A stretch of 48,536 nt of DNA from an uncultured Eubacteriales bacterium (GCA_900546615.1 URDJ01000022.1:1-48536), one strand, 5' to 3'. Positions 30,465 to 40,994 are shown, counted from the stretch's first letter. Numbers and translations: made by a program. The notes: generated from the letters alone by a model not told the origin.

Positions 30465-31598
30465 ATGGCGAAGAACAACAGGCCGGATGTCTATAAGGGC
30501 CGAAGGAAAAAACTGAATGTGCTTGGAATAGTGCTGTCAGTGCTGGCGGTGCTCATCGTGGCGCTGTTCGTGGTGTTCGGGGCGTTCCAGAAGTACATCG
30601 TGTACGAGAACAGCGGCATATCGATAGACATGCCGATACTTGCGACGCAGGCGCCCGAGGGCGCGACGGATGCGAGCGGCTTCGAGCAGGTGAACGCGGA
30701 GCTGGGGATCGGCGAGCCGGATTACTCGGATATAGAGTCACGCGTGGACGAGGACATGGGGAGCGTAAAGGCGATCTACGTGCCGACGGAGAGCGTGACT
30801 GCGGAGGGCGTGACGGCGTACGTGAACATGCTGGGGAGCGCCGGCGCGAACGGGCTGGTGCTGGACGTGAAGCCCGTTAGCGGCCAGCTGGCGTGGGCCT
30901 CGACCTCGCAGATCGCGAACGACTACGGCACCGTGGGAACCACGGACCTGGCCTCGCTGGTGAGCACGCTGAAGAAGCAGGACATATATCTTGTGGCGCA
31001 GCTTTCCTGCTGCACTGACGCGCTGATGGCGACGCGGTGCCCGACGGCGGCGCTGACGACGCAGAGCGGGGTGCCGTATTCGGACTCGGACGGCACATGG
31101 CTGGACCCGTATAACAGCATGACGGCGGACTATCTGGTGCAGCTGTGCACGGAGCTTGCGGACATGGGCTTTGACGAGCTTCTGCTGAAGAATCTGGCGA
31201 TGCCTCAGACGGACGCTGCGCTGAACTATACGGTGGTGCTCAGCAGCGTACCCAGTCCGGTATCGGCGGTGTGCGGGCTTGCTATGGATCTGACGACGCA
31301 GCTTGCAAACAAGGATGTGCTCATCTCGGCGATATTGGACACGCAGTCGCTCAGGAGCGGGCTGTCGGCGCAGTCGGGGCAGGACATCAGCGTGTTTGCG
31401 AAGCTGTTCGACCGGTTCTATTGCGCGGGCGACACGGTGTGGCGTGCGACGGTGGACCGGGACAGTGTGGACTATTGGATGTACGACGGCGACTTGAGTC
31501 TCCGCTTCGTCCCCATCTTTCCCTTCACCGGCAGCCAGACGGAATTCTCCTGCTGGGTATACAGGGTCCCGGAAGAGCTCATGGTTTCTGAACAATGA
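30465..31598 (+). CDS. DUF4015-like putative glycosidase, membrane anchored
   Basis: 377 aa. A basic N-terminus and one membrane helix (about 18-40, LGIVLSVLAVLIVALFVVFG) place the rest outside. The body has the family pattern AIYVPTESVTAEGV, then NGLVLDVKPVSGQLAW, IYLVAQLSCCTDALMATRCP, and DGTWLDPYNS, matching the putative glycosyl hydrolase family DUF4015 with a TIM-barrel fold. Its substrate is not established; a cell-wall or exopolysaccharide role is plausible. GGGAGG lies about nine bases before the ATG. The stop codon is already part of a long bidirectional terminator shared with clpC. Confidence 0.75.
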   Translation: MAKNNRPDVYKGRRKKLNVLGIVLSVLAVLIVALFVVFGAFQKYIVYENSGISIDMPILATQAPEGATDASGFEQVNAELGIGEPDYSDIESRVDEDMGSVKAIYVPTESVTAEGVTAYVNMLGSAGANGLVLDVKPVSGQLAWASTSQIANDYGTVGTTDLASLVSTLKKQDIYLVAQLSCCTDALMATRCPTAALTTQSGVPYSDSDGTWLDPYNSMTADYLVQLCTELADMGFDELLLKNLAMPQTDAALNYTVVLSSVPSPVSAVCGLAMDLTTQLANKDVLISAILDTQSLRSGLSAQSGQDISVFAKLFDRFYCAGDTVWRATVDRDSVDYWMYDGDLSLRFVPIFPFTGSQTEFSCWVYRVPEELMVSEQ

Positions 31599-31638
31599 AA
31601 ATAACGAAGCAGGCGGCTTGCCGCCTGCTTCGTTATTT

Positions 31639-31642
<4 letters not shown>
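31595..31642. terminator. long bidirectional terminator
   Basis: A perfect 22-bp stem, left arm 31595-31616 and right arm 31621-31642, with loop CTTG. The arms include the last codons of both convergent genes. Confidence 0.9.
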
Positions 31643-33924
<2,282 letters not shown>

Positions 33925-34046
33925 GCCATCCATAGCCTCCCTGAGCGATCATACCACGCGCCGGACGCCGAAGCGGGCGAACGGGCGCGACAGAGAAAGT
34001 ATTTCCAGCCAAAGCCGCTTATAATCGGCCGCAAAGCAAATCGCTA

Positions 34047-34074
34047 TTGATTTTCGCGGACATTGTGATAAAAT
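34047..34074 (+). promoter_or_regulatory. promoter of the ferredoxin gene
   Basis: TTGATT (34047-34052), 16-nt spacer, TAAAAT (34069-34074). The ferredoxin ATG follows at 34134 after an AT-rich leader and GGAGGT. Confidence 0.6.
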
Positions 34075-34133
34075 GCTCATGTACCGGATCCTGAAAAGGA
34101 ATGTATAAATACATATCGAACGGAGGTAACAAC

Positions 34134-34304
34134 ATGGCATACGTTATCACTGACAGCTGCGTTTCCTGCGGCACCTGCGCGGCCAACTGTCCTGTCGAGG
34201 CTATCGACATGGGCGATGACAAGTACGTCATCGATCAGGACAAGTGCGTCTCCTGCGGCACCTGCAAGGAGAATTGCCCCGCCGACGCCATAGTCGAGGA
34301 GTAA
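34134..34304 (+). CDS. 2[4Fe-4S] ferredoxin
   Basis: 56 aa, the classic clostridial size. Two cluster-binding sets are present: CVSCGTCAANCPVEA (about residues 8-22) and CVSCGTCKENCPADA (about 37-51). It is a soluble low-potential electron carrier, the likely go-between for IorAB and the Rnf complex encoded elsewhere in the window. The ATG at 34134 has GGAGGT six bases upstream; the ORF could be read from further 5', but those codons fall in the leader. It stands alone with its own promoter and terminator. Confidence 0.95.
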   Translation: MAYVITDSCVSCGTCAANCPVEAIDMGDDKYVIDQDKCVSCGTCKENCPADAIVEE

Positions 34305-34316
34305 TCGCAAAATAGG

Positions 34317-34346
34317 AAAGGGCCGCTTTTGCGGCCCTTTTTATTT
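34317..34346 (+). terminator. ferredoxin terminator
   Basis: Ten-bp stem AAAGGGCCGC / GCGGCCCTTT with loop TTTT, followed by TTATTTAT. Confidence 0.9.
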
Positions 34347-34384
34347 ATCATCGAGGCGTGCAATGGTCGGGAAAGGAGCGGACA

Positions 34385-35095
34385 GTGCCGGAGCTATGGA
34401 AAAACGGGCCGCGCTACGAGGGCGCGGGGGCCTTTCCGATAACGACGGATTCGGTCCTGCTGGCGGACTTCGTGAAGCCGAAGCCGGGCAGGGCGGTGGA
34501 GCTGTGCTCGGGCGCGGGGCTTATATCTCTGCTGCTGCTCGCGCGGGAGCCGAGGCTCAGTATAGACTGCGCGGAGATAGACGAGGCCGCGTCGCGCTCG
34601 GCGGAGCGGAACTTTGCGTCAAACGGCTTTGCTGAGGCGGCGAGGCCGCTTTGCATAGATATACGCGAGCACCGCTCGAGGCTGGAGCACGCGGCGTATA
34701 CGCTCGCGGTGTGCAACCCGCCGTATTTCCCCAAGAACAGCGGCATGGTCTCGGAGACGCGGGCGCGAGCGGTGGCGAGGTCGGAGCGGGGCTGCACGCT
34801 GTCGGAGGTGGTCGCTGCGGCGGTCTGGTGCCTGAGGACCGGGGGCGCGTTCTGCCTCGTGCACAGGCCGGAGCGGCTCTCGGAGCTGTTCGGAGCCATG
34901 TGCGCGGCGGGGCTGGAGCCGAAGCGCCTGAGGCTGGTGCAGCACAGACTGGAGAAGCCGCCGAGCCTTGCGCTGGTTGAGGGCCGCAAGGGCGCGAGAC
35001 CGGGGCTGGAGGTGCAGCCGGCGCTCATCCTGACGGACGCCGAGGGCCGGGACACGGCCGAGGCACGCAGGATATACCACAGGGAGGAGAACTGA
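34385..35095 (+). CDS. tRNA1(Val) (adenine-N6)-methyltransferase-like protein (TrmN6 family)
   Basis: 236 aa. Rossmann-type SAM-dependent methyltransferase: the motif I region RAVELCSGAGLISLLLLAR (about 40-58), an acidic motif II (IDCAEIDEAA), and the N6-adenine signature CNPPYFPKNSG (about 112-122). TrmN6/YfiC proteins methylate A37 of tRNA1(Val). Start GTG 34385 is preferred because AAAGGAG lies six bases upstream; the alternative GTG 34358 lacks one. The stop shares a base with the rsmI start, and the pairing of this family with rsmI is common in Firmicutes. Confidence 0.88.
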   Translation: MPELWKNGPRYEGAGAFPITTDSVLLADFVKPKPGRAVELCSGAGLISLLLLAREPRLSIDCAEIDEAASRSAERNFASNGFAEAARPLCIDIREHRSRLEHAAYTLAVCNPPYFPKNSGMVSETRARAVARSERGCTLSEVVAAAVWCLRTGGAFCLVHRPERLSELFGAMCAAGLEPKRLRLVQHRLEKPPSLALVEGRKGARPGLEVQPALILTDAEGRDTAEARRIYHREEN

Positions 35096-35937
35096 TGGCC
35101 GGGAAACTCTATCTTGTCGGCACGCCGATAGGCAACCTTGGCGACCTCTCGCCCCGGGCGAGACGCACGCTGGAGGAGGCGGACTTCATCGCCGCCGAGG
35201 ACACGAGGGTGACGCTCAAGCTGCTGAATCACTTCGGCATCTCGAAACCGCTCGTGAGCTATTACCAGCACAATAAGGAGCGAAGCGGGGAAAGGATAGT
35301 CGAGCGCATCCTCTCGGGCGAGAACTGCGCGCTGGTGACGGATGCGGGGATGCCGATAGTGTCCGACCCGGGCGAGGACCTCGCAGTCGCCTGCGCTGCT
35401 GCGGGCATAGAGATAACTGCGGTGCCGGGGCCGTGCGCGGCGGTGACGGCGCTGGCGCTCTCCGCGCTGCCGGCGGGAAGATTTTGCTTCGAGGGCTTTC
35501 TGTCCACATCGAAAAAGAGCCGGGAGGAACACCTCGAGTCTCTCCGGGACGAGAAACGCACGATGATCTTCTACGAGGCGCCGCACAAGCTGCAGAAGAC
35601 GCTCGAGGACATGGCGCGCGCCTTCGGGCCTGAGCGCAGGGTCTCGCTCTGCCGGGAGCTGACCAAGCTGCACGAGGAGGTCCTGCGCACGACTCTGGGC
35701 GAGGCGGAGGTGCTATATGGGGCGGAGCCGCCGAGGGGCGAGTTTGTACTCATAGTAGAGGGCGCGCCAGAGCGCTCGGAGGAGCGGATGCCGGTCGAGA
35801 AGGCGCTCGAGAGGGTAAAATATTACCGCAGCGAGGGCCGCTCGATGAAGGAGGCGGCAAAGCTCGCTGCGGCAGATACCGGATATTCAAAAAACGAGCT
35901 CTACGAGCTGACGCTCAGGGAGCGGGATCAAAAATAG
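35095..35937 (+). CDS. rsmI: 16S rRNA (cytidine(1402)-2'-O)-methyltransferase
   Basis: 280 aa. Tetrapyrrole-methylase fold with KLYLVGTPIGNLGDLSPRA, then FIAAEDTRVTLKLLNHFGI, ALVTDAGMPIVSDPGE and VPGPCAAVTALALSALP, all diagnostic for RsmI. It methylates the ribose of C1402 in the decoding centre of 16S rRNA. ATG overlaps the preceding stop (TGATG). Its 3' end overlaps the convergent kinase gene by 23 bp with no terminator between. Confidence 0.94.
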   Translation: MAGKLYLVGTPIGNLGDLSPRARRTLEEADFIAAEDTRVTLKLLNHFGISKPLVSYYQHNKERSGERIVERILSGENCALVTDAGMPIVSDPGEDLAVACAAAGIEITAVPGPCAAVTALALSALPAGRFCFEGFLSTSKKSREEHLESLRDEKRTMIFYEAPHKLQKTLEDMARAFGPERRVSLCRELTKLHEEVLRTTLGEAEVLYGAEPPRGEFVLIVEGAPERSEERMPVEKALERVKYYRSEGRSMKEAAKLAAADTGYSKNELYELTLRERDQK

Positions 35938-36793
35938 CCTCGACCCTGCGGATGTAGGCGGGCAGGGCGCCCTCGAAGTCTACGCCCCAGGGCCTCGGGG
36001 TGTCCCGATGATAGCTTCGGACGATGCTCTCGCGCACGAGCGCGCTGGCGGCCTCTAGCGCCTGACCGGCGGAGGCCCCGCGCACGAGCAGGGCGGCGAA
36101 GGCCGAGGCAAAGATGTCGCCCGTGCCGTAGAACACGCCGTCCAGGGCGCGGGACATGGCGGCGAAGCTCTCGCCCGTGGAGAAATCACGCACGACTATG
36201 CCTATCTCGTCCCCGGAGGGGTGGACGCCGGTGATGGCGGCGACCCGGGGGCCGAGTCTCGCCAGCCCGTTAAAGAGGCGGTCGATGTACTCGGGCGAGT
36301 GCGGTGCGGGGAGATACTCCTCGCCCGTGAGCAGCGCGGCCTCGGTTATGTTCGGCGTGACGACATGGACGCGGGAGAACAGCGCCCTGAACGCGCCGCA
36401 CAGCTCGTCGCCGAGTCCGGCATAGTAGCGGCCGTTGTCGGCCATGGCAGGGTCGCAGACGATGAGGGTATCCTCCGTGGCGAGCTGGTCGATGACCTGC
36501 CCGAGCAGCTCCACCTGCGCGGGCGAGGCGAGATAGCCGGAATATATGCCGTCGATGGGCATGCCGATGCTGTGCCAGTGGCGGGCCATGGGCAGCATCT
36601 GGTCGGTGAGGTCGCGGAAGGTCCAGCCGGTGAACTCTCCGGTGTGCGTGGAAAAGAGCGCGGTGGGCATGCAGGCGCACTCGACGCCCGTGGCCGAGAC
36701 TACCGGCAGCGCGACGGTGAGCGAGCATTTCCCGAAACCGGAGATATCATGTACGGCGACGATCCTGTTCAGTTTATCCATAGCTTTATCCAT
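35915..36793 (-). CDS. pyridoxamine/pyridoxal kinase (PfkB/ThiD-like family)
   Basis: 292 aa. RIVAVHDISGFGKCSLTVAL starts the ribokinase-like fold, GIYSGYLASPAQVEL and VCDPAMADNGRYY follow, VTPNITEAALLTGE is the nucleotide-binding region, and GTGDIFASAFAALL holds the catalytic aspartate (about residue 228). The family phosphorylates pyridoxal or pyridoxamine in B6 salvage. The start at ATG 36793 is proposed because a consensus promoter ends seven bases upstream, so the transcript would begin at or next to this ATG (leaderless); ATG 36781 is the alternative. Longer readings cross the promoter. Confidence 0.88.
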   Translation of the reverse strand: MDKAMDKLNRIVAVHDISGFGKCSLTVALPVVSATGVECACMPTALFSTHTGEFTGWTFRDLTDQMLPMARHWHSIGMPIDGIYSGYLASPAQVELLGQVIDQLATEDTLIVCDPAMADNGRYYAGLGDELCGAFRALFSRVHVVTPNITEAALLTGEEYLPAPHSPEYIDRLFNGLARLGPRVAAITGVHPSGDEIGIVVRDFSTGESFAAMSRALDGVFYGTGDIFASAFAALLVRGASAGQALEAASALVRESIVRSYHRDTPRPWGVDFEGALPAYIRRVEAIFDPAP

Positions 36794-36800
36794 AAGCGAC

Positions 36801-36829
36801 ATTGTAGCACCATTTTTCTTCTCTGGCAA
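36801..36829 (-). promoter_or_regulatory. promoter giving an apparently leaderless kinase mRNA
   Basis: On the minus strand: TTGCCA (36829-36824), 17-nt spacer, TACAAT (36806-36801). Seven bases after the -10 is the A of ATG 36793. No Shine-Dalgarno lies between. Confidence 0.6.
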
Positions 36830-36857
36830 CGGCAAATAAACATGGGAGGCGGGCAGA

Positions 36858-37193
36858 GTGGACAGAAACTGGACGGAGCGCATACCGCCCGAGGGCAGCG
36901 GGGCGGACTATGCGGTGACAGTCGAGGGCGACGAGCTGGAGCCGTATATAAAAAAAGGTGCCGTCGCCTGTATAAAACGCGGCGCTGAGATACGCGACGG
37001 GGACGTGGGCCTGTTTTTCGCGGACGGCCGTATGGTCTTCCGGCAGTACTGCGAGGACTGGGCGGGCAATGTGTATCTGTTCTGCGTGAACAGGAAAAGA
37101 CCGGAGCTGGACATCCGACTGCCAAAGTCGGAGAGCGCCCCGGTCTGTTCGTTCGGTAAAGTGCTGCTGGATACGGAGGTGCCGCTGCCCTAG
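36858..37193 (+). CDS. S24/LexA-like domain protein without catalytic residues
   Basis: 111 aa. The fold pattern of S24 signal-peptidase-like domains is visible: DYAVTVEGDELEPYIKKGAV, where active proteins have GDSMEP (the nucleophile serine is replaced by Glu), then IRDGDVGLFFADGRMVFRQY, where the general-base lysine of VKR is replaced by Arg. The DNA-binding half is absent, so it is neither LexA nor a phage repressor. A non-catalytic binding or regulatory role is likely. GTG 36858 has GGGAGG eight bases upstream. It is divergent from the kinase gene, and its 3' end overlaps the acyltransferase gene by 4 bp. Confidence 0.7.
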   Translation: MDRNWTERIPPEGSGADYAVTVEGDELEPYIKKGAVACIKRGAEIRDGDVGLFFADGRMVFRQYCEDWAGNVYLFCVNRKRPELDIRLPKSESAPVCSFGKVLLDTEVPLP

Positions 37194-38470
37194 GCGTTTT
37201 TCCAGGGAAAATCCTGCCACGCGCCGCCGTTTAAGCGGTGCAGCTCCTCGGTGGACTGCATCCAGAGCTCGGCGGAGTCGCGCTCGGGATAGAATTCGCA
37301 GAACTCCCCGTCCACGAAGGTGTAAAAGCGCGAGACGTCGGTGCACATGCCGTAGGTCGGCACCTGTTTTATGGGCAGGAAGAAGCTCCACGGCTCGCCG
37401 TTTTTCGTACCCTCGTAGTGCAGGCCCTCTGCGTTCACCCAAAGCTCGCCCTCGCCGACGATCTCGGAGGTCGCCTGATTTTTGAGCAGCCTGTTCTCGG
37501 GCAGCATGCCGAGTTTCACATGTTCTCTCACCTCGTAGCCGGGCTCGGCTGCGAGTTTTCTTATGTAGGCGCGCTGCTCATCGAACCAGACACGCGGCGT
37601 GTCGGGTATGACGCTGTCCTCGCCCTCGGGGATGAGGTCGTAGTACTCGTTCAAGTGCGCGGCGTTCCCGCAGTTTTTGCACCAGATACGGTCGCCGGCG
37701 CTGGCTGTGACGAGCGCCTTGCCGCATTTCGGGCACCAGTAGAGCAGCTGATGGAGGTTTTCAGCCATACGGCCCCTGCCGTCGTACTTCACGCGCGCGG
37801 TCTTGTTCCACTCGTAGTCGTCATGGTAGAGCTTCTCGTCCATGATGGCCTGTATCTCGTCGGCGGAGAGCTCGGCGAGCTGCTCCGGCGTAAAGAGTAC
37901 GCCGACCTGGACTTCTACCTTGCCCGGCCTGTCAATGAGGTTGAACTTCGGCGCGGTGAGATAGCCGCCGGAGATCTTGGTGTAGAGCACCGGGACCTTG
38001 AGGCTCTTGAGCAAATGCCCGCCGCCGATGGCGCAGGGCTGGTTCGCGCCGGAGATGGAGCTCATGCCCTCGGGCAGGAGGATGATCCTGCCGCCGGAGC
38101 GGATGATGCGCAGTATCTGGCGGATGGAGTTTGGCTGCTTTGTGAAGTTCTTCTTGGGCACGGTCTGCATCTGCGTGAGCACGCCGTGGAGGTGGCTGCG
38201 GAAGAATTCGTTGTAGCCCACGACGAAGTTGAAGGTGTCGGGCCAGAAAGCCGGGGCCGTGAAGACATAGTCCTCGCGCGAGGCGTGGTTGGATACGACT
38301 ATGTACGGCTTGCCGCGATAGGGCTTTATGTCGTCGACATATGTGAAGCTGACTCCCAGCTTTTTGCGGAACAACGTGTTGGCCACGCCGACCATGAACC
38401 TGAATTTCAGCTTGTTAACGGGCTTGAGCTTGCAGTTATCTATACTCTGTTTCAGCGTCGGCTTATCCAT
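37190..38470 (-). CDS. lysophospholipid acyltransferase family protein with zinc ribbon
   Basis: 426 aa. The PlsC-like domain (about 50-220) has VVSNHASREDYVFTAP (HxxxxD motif, with the catalytic His and Asp) and LLPEGMSSISG, where most members have PEGTR. A C-terminal half of about 200 residues is unusual: it begins with a four-cysteine zinc ribbon (CPKCGKALVTASAGDRIWCKNCG, given in parts: CPKCGK and CKNCG) and continues with a beta-rich region. It probably acylates a glycerophospholipid or a related lipid at the membrane. GGGAG precedes the ATG. The phage module's terminator lies 20-60 bp upstream. Confidence 0.82.
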   Translation of the reverse strand: MDKPTLKQSIDNCKLKPVNKLKFRFMVGVANTLFRKKLGVSFTYVDDIKPYRGKPYIVVSNHASREDYVFTAPAFWPDTFNFVVGYNEFFRSHLHGVLTQMQTVPKKNFTKQPNSIRQILRIIRSGGRIILLPEGMSSISGANQPCAIGGGHLLKSLKVPVLYTKISGGYLTAPKFNLIDRPGKVEVQVGVLFTPEQLAELSADEIQAIMDEKLYHDDYEWNKTARVKYDGRGRMAENLHQLLYWCPKCGKALVTASAGDRIWCKNCGNAAHLNEYYDLIPEGEDSVIPDTPRVWFDEQRAYIRKLAAEPGYEVREHVKLGMLPENRLLKNQATSEIVGEGELWVNAEGLHYEGTKNGEPWSFFLPIKQVPTYGMCTDVSRFYTFVDGEFCEFYPERDSAELWMQSTEELHRLNGGAWQDFPWKNA

Positions 38471-38492
38471 AAGGCACCGCTCCCATCAAAAG

Positions 38493-38527
38493 ATCAGGGG
38501 CTGGAGATATTGCCCCCTGCCCCTGAT
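38493..38527 (-). terminator. terminator at the end of the phage module
   Basis: Stem ATCAGGGGC / GCCCCTGAT (outer arms 38493-38501 and 38519-38527) followed on the minus strand by CTTTTG. The T tract is short, so termination may be partial and read into the acyltransferase gene. Confidence 0.5.
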
Positions 38528-38550
38528 TATAGACACATTGTTCAAAAAGT

Positions 38551-38826
38551 TCAAGCATTATCTCCGCGCCGCTCGAGCAGGGCGAGCCTGATCTCGTGCC
38601 TGCTGACGGAATCCTCGAGGGAGTCTATGCGCCCGTGGAGCCGTGCGTGGCCCCGGTTATTGTCGCCTGTGAGGGTCTCGAGGTTCTTGGCCAGGCCCTC
38701 GACGGTGCTGCCGAGCTTGGTGATGATGGTGTTGAGCTTAATGATGGGCGTGACGAGGCTTATTGCCACACCCACGAGCGCGGCAATGACGCTTATTGCG
38801 GCCCAGTCGCTCACGAGGCTCACCAC
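38551..38826 (-). CDS. small membrane-anchored coiled-coil phage protein (XhlA-like)
   Basis: 91 aa. An N-terminal hydrophobic helix (about residues 8-28, AAISVIAALVGVAISLVTPI) is followed by a charged coiled coil (about 40-88, with GRIDSLEDSVSRHEIRLALLE). This resembles haemolysin XhlA-type lysis accessories, although XhlA usually has the helix order reversed. Overlaps the preceding gene by 7 bp. Last gene of the phage module. Confidence 0.55.
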   Translation of the reverse strand: MVSLVSDWAAISVIAALVGVAISLVTPIIKLNTIITKLGSTVEGLAKNLETLTGDNNRGHARLHGRIDSLEDSVSRHEIRLALLERRGDNA

Positions 38827-39227
38827 CTTGCGAACTCGCCATGGCCTATGCCCCCATAAAGCATTTCGATGTCGTCGATGTCGGCGCGGCGGCGGGCGAG
38901 GTAGACTGCGCGCAGCTCCTCGTAGCGCTGCTGGAAGAAGCTTGCCGCGCTGGGGTTTTCGTCCACGAGCAGGTTTGCGGCGAGGCCGTAGGGCATGGCG
39001 GCAAGACCATAGTTCGTGTCCACGGGCAGGCTGTCGTCCATGCCCTCGGCGGGCAGCCAGTCGGCGGTCTCGCCCATGAGGGTCCGCAGCTCCGCGGTGA
39101 GCGCGTTGAGGATGGAAGGCGCACGCAGTTCGTACTCTTTAGTGTCGGAGGTCCGGGCCTCGCCGGTGGAGGAAAGCTCGTCCATGAGCACCATTGCGGC
39201 CTTGAATACGCTCTCGACGGTCGTCAT
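38820..39227 (-). CDS. conserved phage protein of unknown function
   Basis: 135 aa. MTTVESVFKAAMVLMDEL at the N-terminus and a central PYGLAANLLVDENPSAASFF segment are familiar from small phage proteins that normally sit near the head-tail genes of Firmicute phages; here the gene lies after the holin. Mainly helical and acidic; no catalytic motif seen. AAAGGAG precedes the ATG at 39227. A GC-rich hairpin lies in the gap upstream (39248-39280). Confidence 0.7.
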   Translation of the reverse strand: MTTVESVFKAAMVLMDELSSTGEARTSDTKEYELRAPSILNALTAELRTLMGETADWLPAEGMDDSLPVDTNYGLAAMPYGLAANLLVDENPSAASFFQQRYEELRAVYLARRRADIDDIEMLYGGIGHGEFARW

Positions 39228-39290
39228 ATGTAACAGCTCCTTTCAGGTGCCCGCTCGCCCGTGTTCGGGGCGGGCGGGCTTCACTATCAG

Positions 39291-39548
39291 TCAGTTCTTT
39301 TTGGGTTCGTCGTAGCTGAGCGCGAGCTTGCTGTCGGATATGCCCTCGGTGGTGGGGTCGGCCACTACGCCGAGCAGAGTGAGCACGGCAAAGACCGCGT
39401 TCACGAGGTCAAGAAGCTTCGCCTGTATGCCCTCGAGTTCCAGCGTAAAGCCGAAGATACCGGCCACGACCTGCGCGAGCAGGAGCAGCGCGGGTATCAT
39501 GGAGAGCCAAAAGAGCTTATTTTTGAGCCTGACCTTCCAGTTTATCAT
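39291..39548 (-). CDS. phage holin, phi LC3 family
   Basis: 85 aa. MINWKVRLKNKLFWLSMIPA begins the protein, with two membrane helices (about 13-32 and 45-62) and the tail VADPTTEGISDSKLALSY, which closely match phi LC3-type holins. It forms holes in the membrane so that the endolysin encoded just upstream can reach the wall. Gap of three bases after the endolysin stop. Confidence 0.92.
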   Translation of the reverse strand: MINWKVRLKNKLFWLSMIPALLLLAQVVAGIFGFTLELEGIQAKLLDLVNAVFAVLTLLGVVADPTTEGISDSKLALSYDEPKKN

Positions 39549-39551
39549 TTG

Positions 39552-40994
39552 TCATTTACCTCCATTCATTCTGTAGAGCATTACCCAGACCTGCTGCCTC
39601 GTCACGGGAGCGTCGGGGTTCGTGCCGTCGGAGATGTCCGAGGCCATCACCCATTCGCGGGCCAGCTCCTCCTCGGTCTTCTCAGGCTCGGGCGAAGGCG
39701 ACGGCGTCGTCCCGCCGAGGCCGTTCAGGCCGGATGCGGCGATGACGTCGGGGTAGTTGATATACGCCGCGTCCATGTCGACGCGCCCGGATATGCCGGA
39801 GACACTGCCGGAGCTGGTGTACTGCCAGATGCCTCCCGCCTGAGCGGGTTTGGAGCTGAGGTTGGGCTTTGCCGGCCACTGGGCGAGCCATACATCGTAC
39901 TGCTTCGGGATATCTGCGTCGTAATAGGTGCTGAGATACGCCGGGTTCGTGTAGACCATGGCGTAGTACCCCGCTTTTTCGACGGCGTCGCAGAAGGCCC
40001 GTGCGAGCGAGCTGACGAGCGTTTTGGTGACGGCGACGCCGTTTTTCTTGGCTGTGCTCTGGCTGTCGCCCTCGTAATCGAAGGCGATGGGGAATTCGAG
40101 CTTGTAGGGTTTAACGGCCTCCACCGCGTAGAGAGCCTCTTTCGCGGCCATGTCGGCGGTGTAGGCATAAGAGAACCAGTAGATGCCGCAGGGGATGCCG
40201 AGGCGGTTGCACTCGGTGATGTTGCGCTTGAACTTGGTATCCAGGCTGCCCTGACCGAAGCCGGCCCGGAGCATGGCGAAGCCGACCCCGTCGGCCTTGG
40301 CCTTTTCCCAGTCGATGTCCCCCTGCCATTGGGAGACGTCGATGCCCTTCATGATGCTTGTGGTCGTAGTATCAGCCGTGTTGTCCACCTCCATTTCGGT
40401 CTCCCCGGAGTCGAACCAGAGGAGAAGATAGCTGTATATGGTTCTGCCGTCGCCCTTTATGCGGGTCTGGCCGTCGTACCACTGGGAGCTGCCGCCGCCG
40501 TCAAGGATGAGGCCGTTGACAATGCCGAGTGCCTGCATCCTGTCGGTCATGCTCTCGAGCGTGTAGCCCGCCGCCGTGACCTCTACGGTGCAGTTACCGT
40601 TTTTGTCGAAGCCCCACCAGGTCCGCGTGGTGTTTCTGCGGACGTTTGCGGCCTGACGCGACATGGTGTCGTCGCGGCGCTTGCCGCCGACGAGGACGGG
40701 AATGGTCGAAAGGTAGTTGGCCTTCGACATATCTGCCGCCATGACGGGCAGCTCGCCATCGTTCCAGGCAAAGCCGTAGTCGAGCCAGTCCTCGCGTGAG
40801 ATGAGGCTGCCGCCGATCTTGTAGTTGCCGACGGCCGAGGGCCTGACGCCCACGGTGTACCAGTGGGCGTTCGTGACGATGAGCTTGCCGGGGTGTTTGC
40901 CTTTGTTCGCCTCATACACGGCCTGTACGTCGGTGTAGGGCGAAACGTGGTCGTCATACAGCTCCGCGCGGAGCAGTTTGCCGGTGTAGATCAT
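39552..40994 (-). CDS. phage endolysin: phosphodiester glycosidase-like + GH25 muramidase + SLH-like tail
   Basis: 480 aa with three parts. Residues about 1-205 resemble a NAGPA/phosphodiester glycosidase domain (KLIVTNAHWYTVGVRPSAVG, GLILDGGGSSQWY). Residues about 215-420 are a GH25 lysozyme: KGIDVSQWQGDIDWEKAKAD, FPIAFDYEGD with the catalytic acids, and IWQYTSSG near its end. The last 45 residues (WVMASDISDGTNPDAPVTRQ) look like one S-layer-homology-type repeat, a wall-binding element. GH25 cuts the MurNAc-GlcNAc bond. The first domain may attack phosphodiester-linked wall sugars (inference). GGAGG is six bases ahead of ATG 40994, within the small ORF that overlaps the start. Confidence 0.85.
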   Translation of the reverse strand: MIYTGKLLRAELYDDHVSPYTDVQAVYEANKGKHPGKLIVTNAHWYTVGVRPSAVGNYKIGGSLISREDWLDYGFAWNDGELPVMAADMSKANYLSTIPVLVGGKRRDDTMSRQAANVRRNTTRTWWGFDKNGNCTVEVTAAGYTLESMTDRMQALGIVNGLILDGGGSSQWYDGQTRIKGDGRTIYSYLLLWFDSGETEMEVDNTADTTTTSIMKGIDVSQWQGDIDWEKAKADGVGFAMLRAGFGQGSLDTKFKRNITECNRLGIPCGIYWFSYAYTADMAAKEALYAVEAVKPYKLEFPIAFDYEGDSQSTAKKNGVAVTKTLVSSLARAFCDAVEKAGYYAMVYTNPAYLSTYYDADIPKQYDVWLAQWPAKPNLSSKPAQAGGIWQYTSSGSVSGISGRVDMDAAYINYPDVIAASGLNGLGGTTPSPSPEPEKTEEELAREWVMASDISDGTNPDAPVTRQQVWVMLYRMNGGK

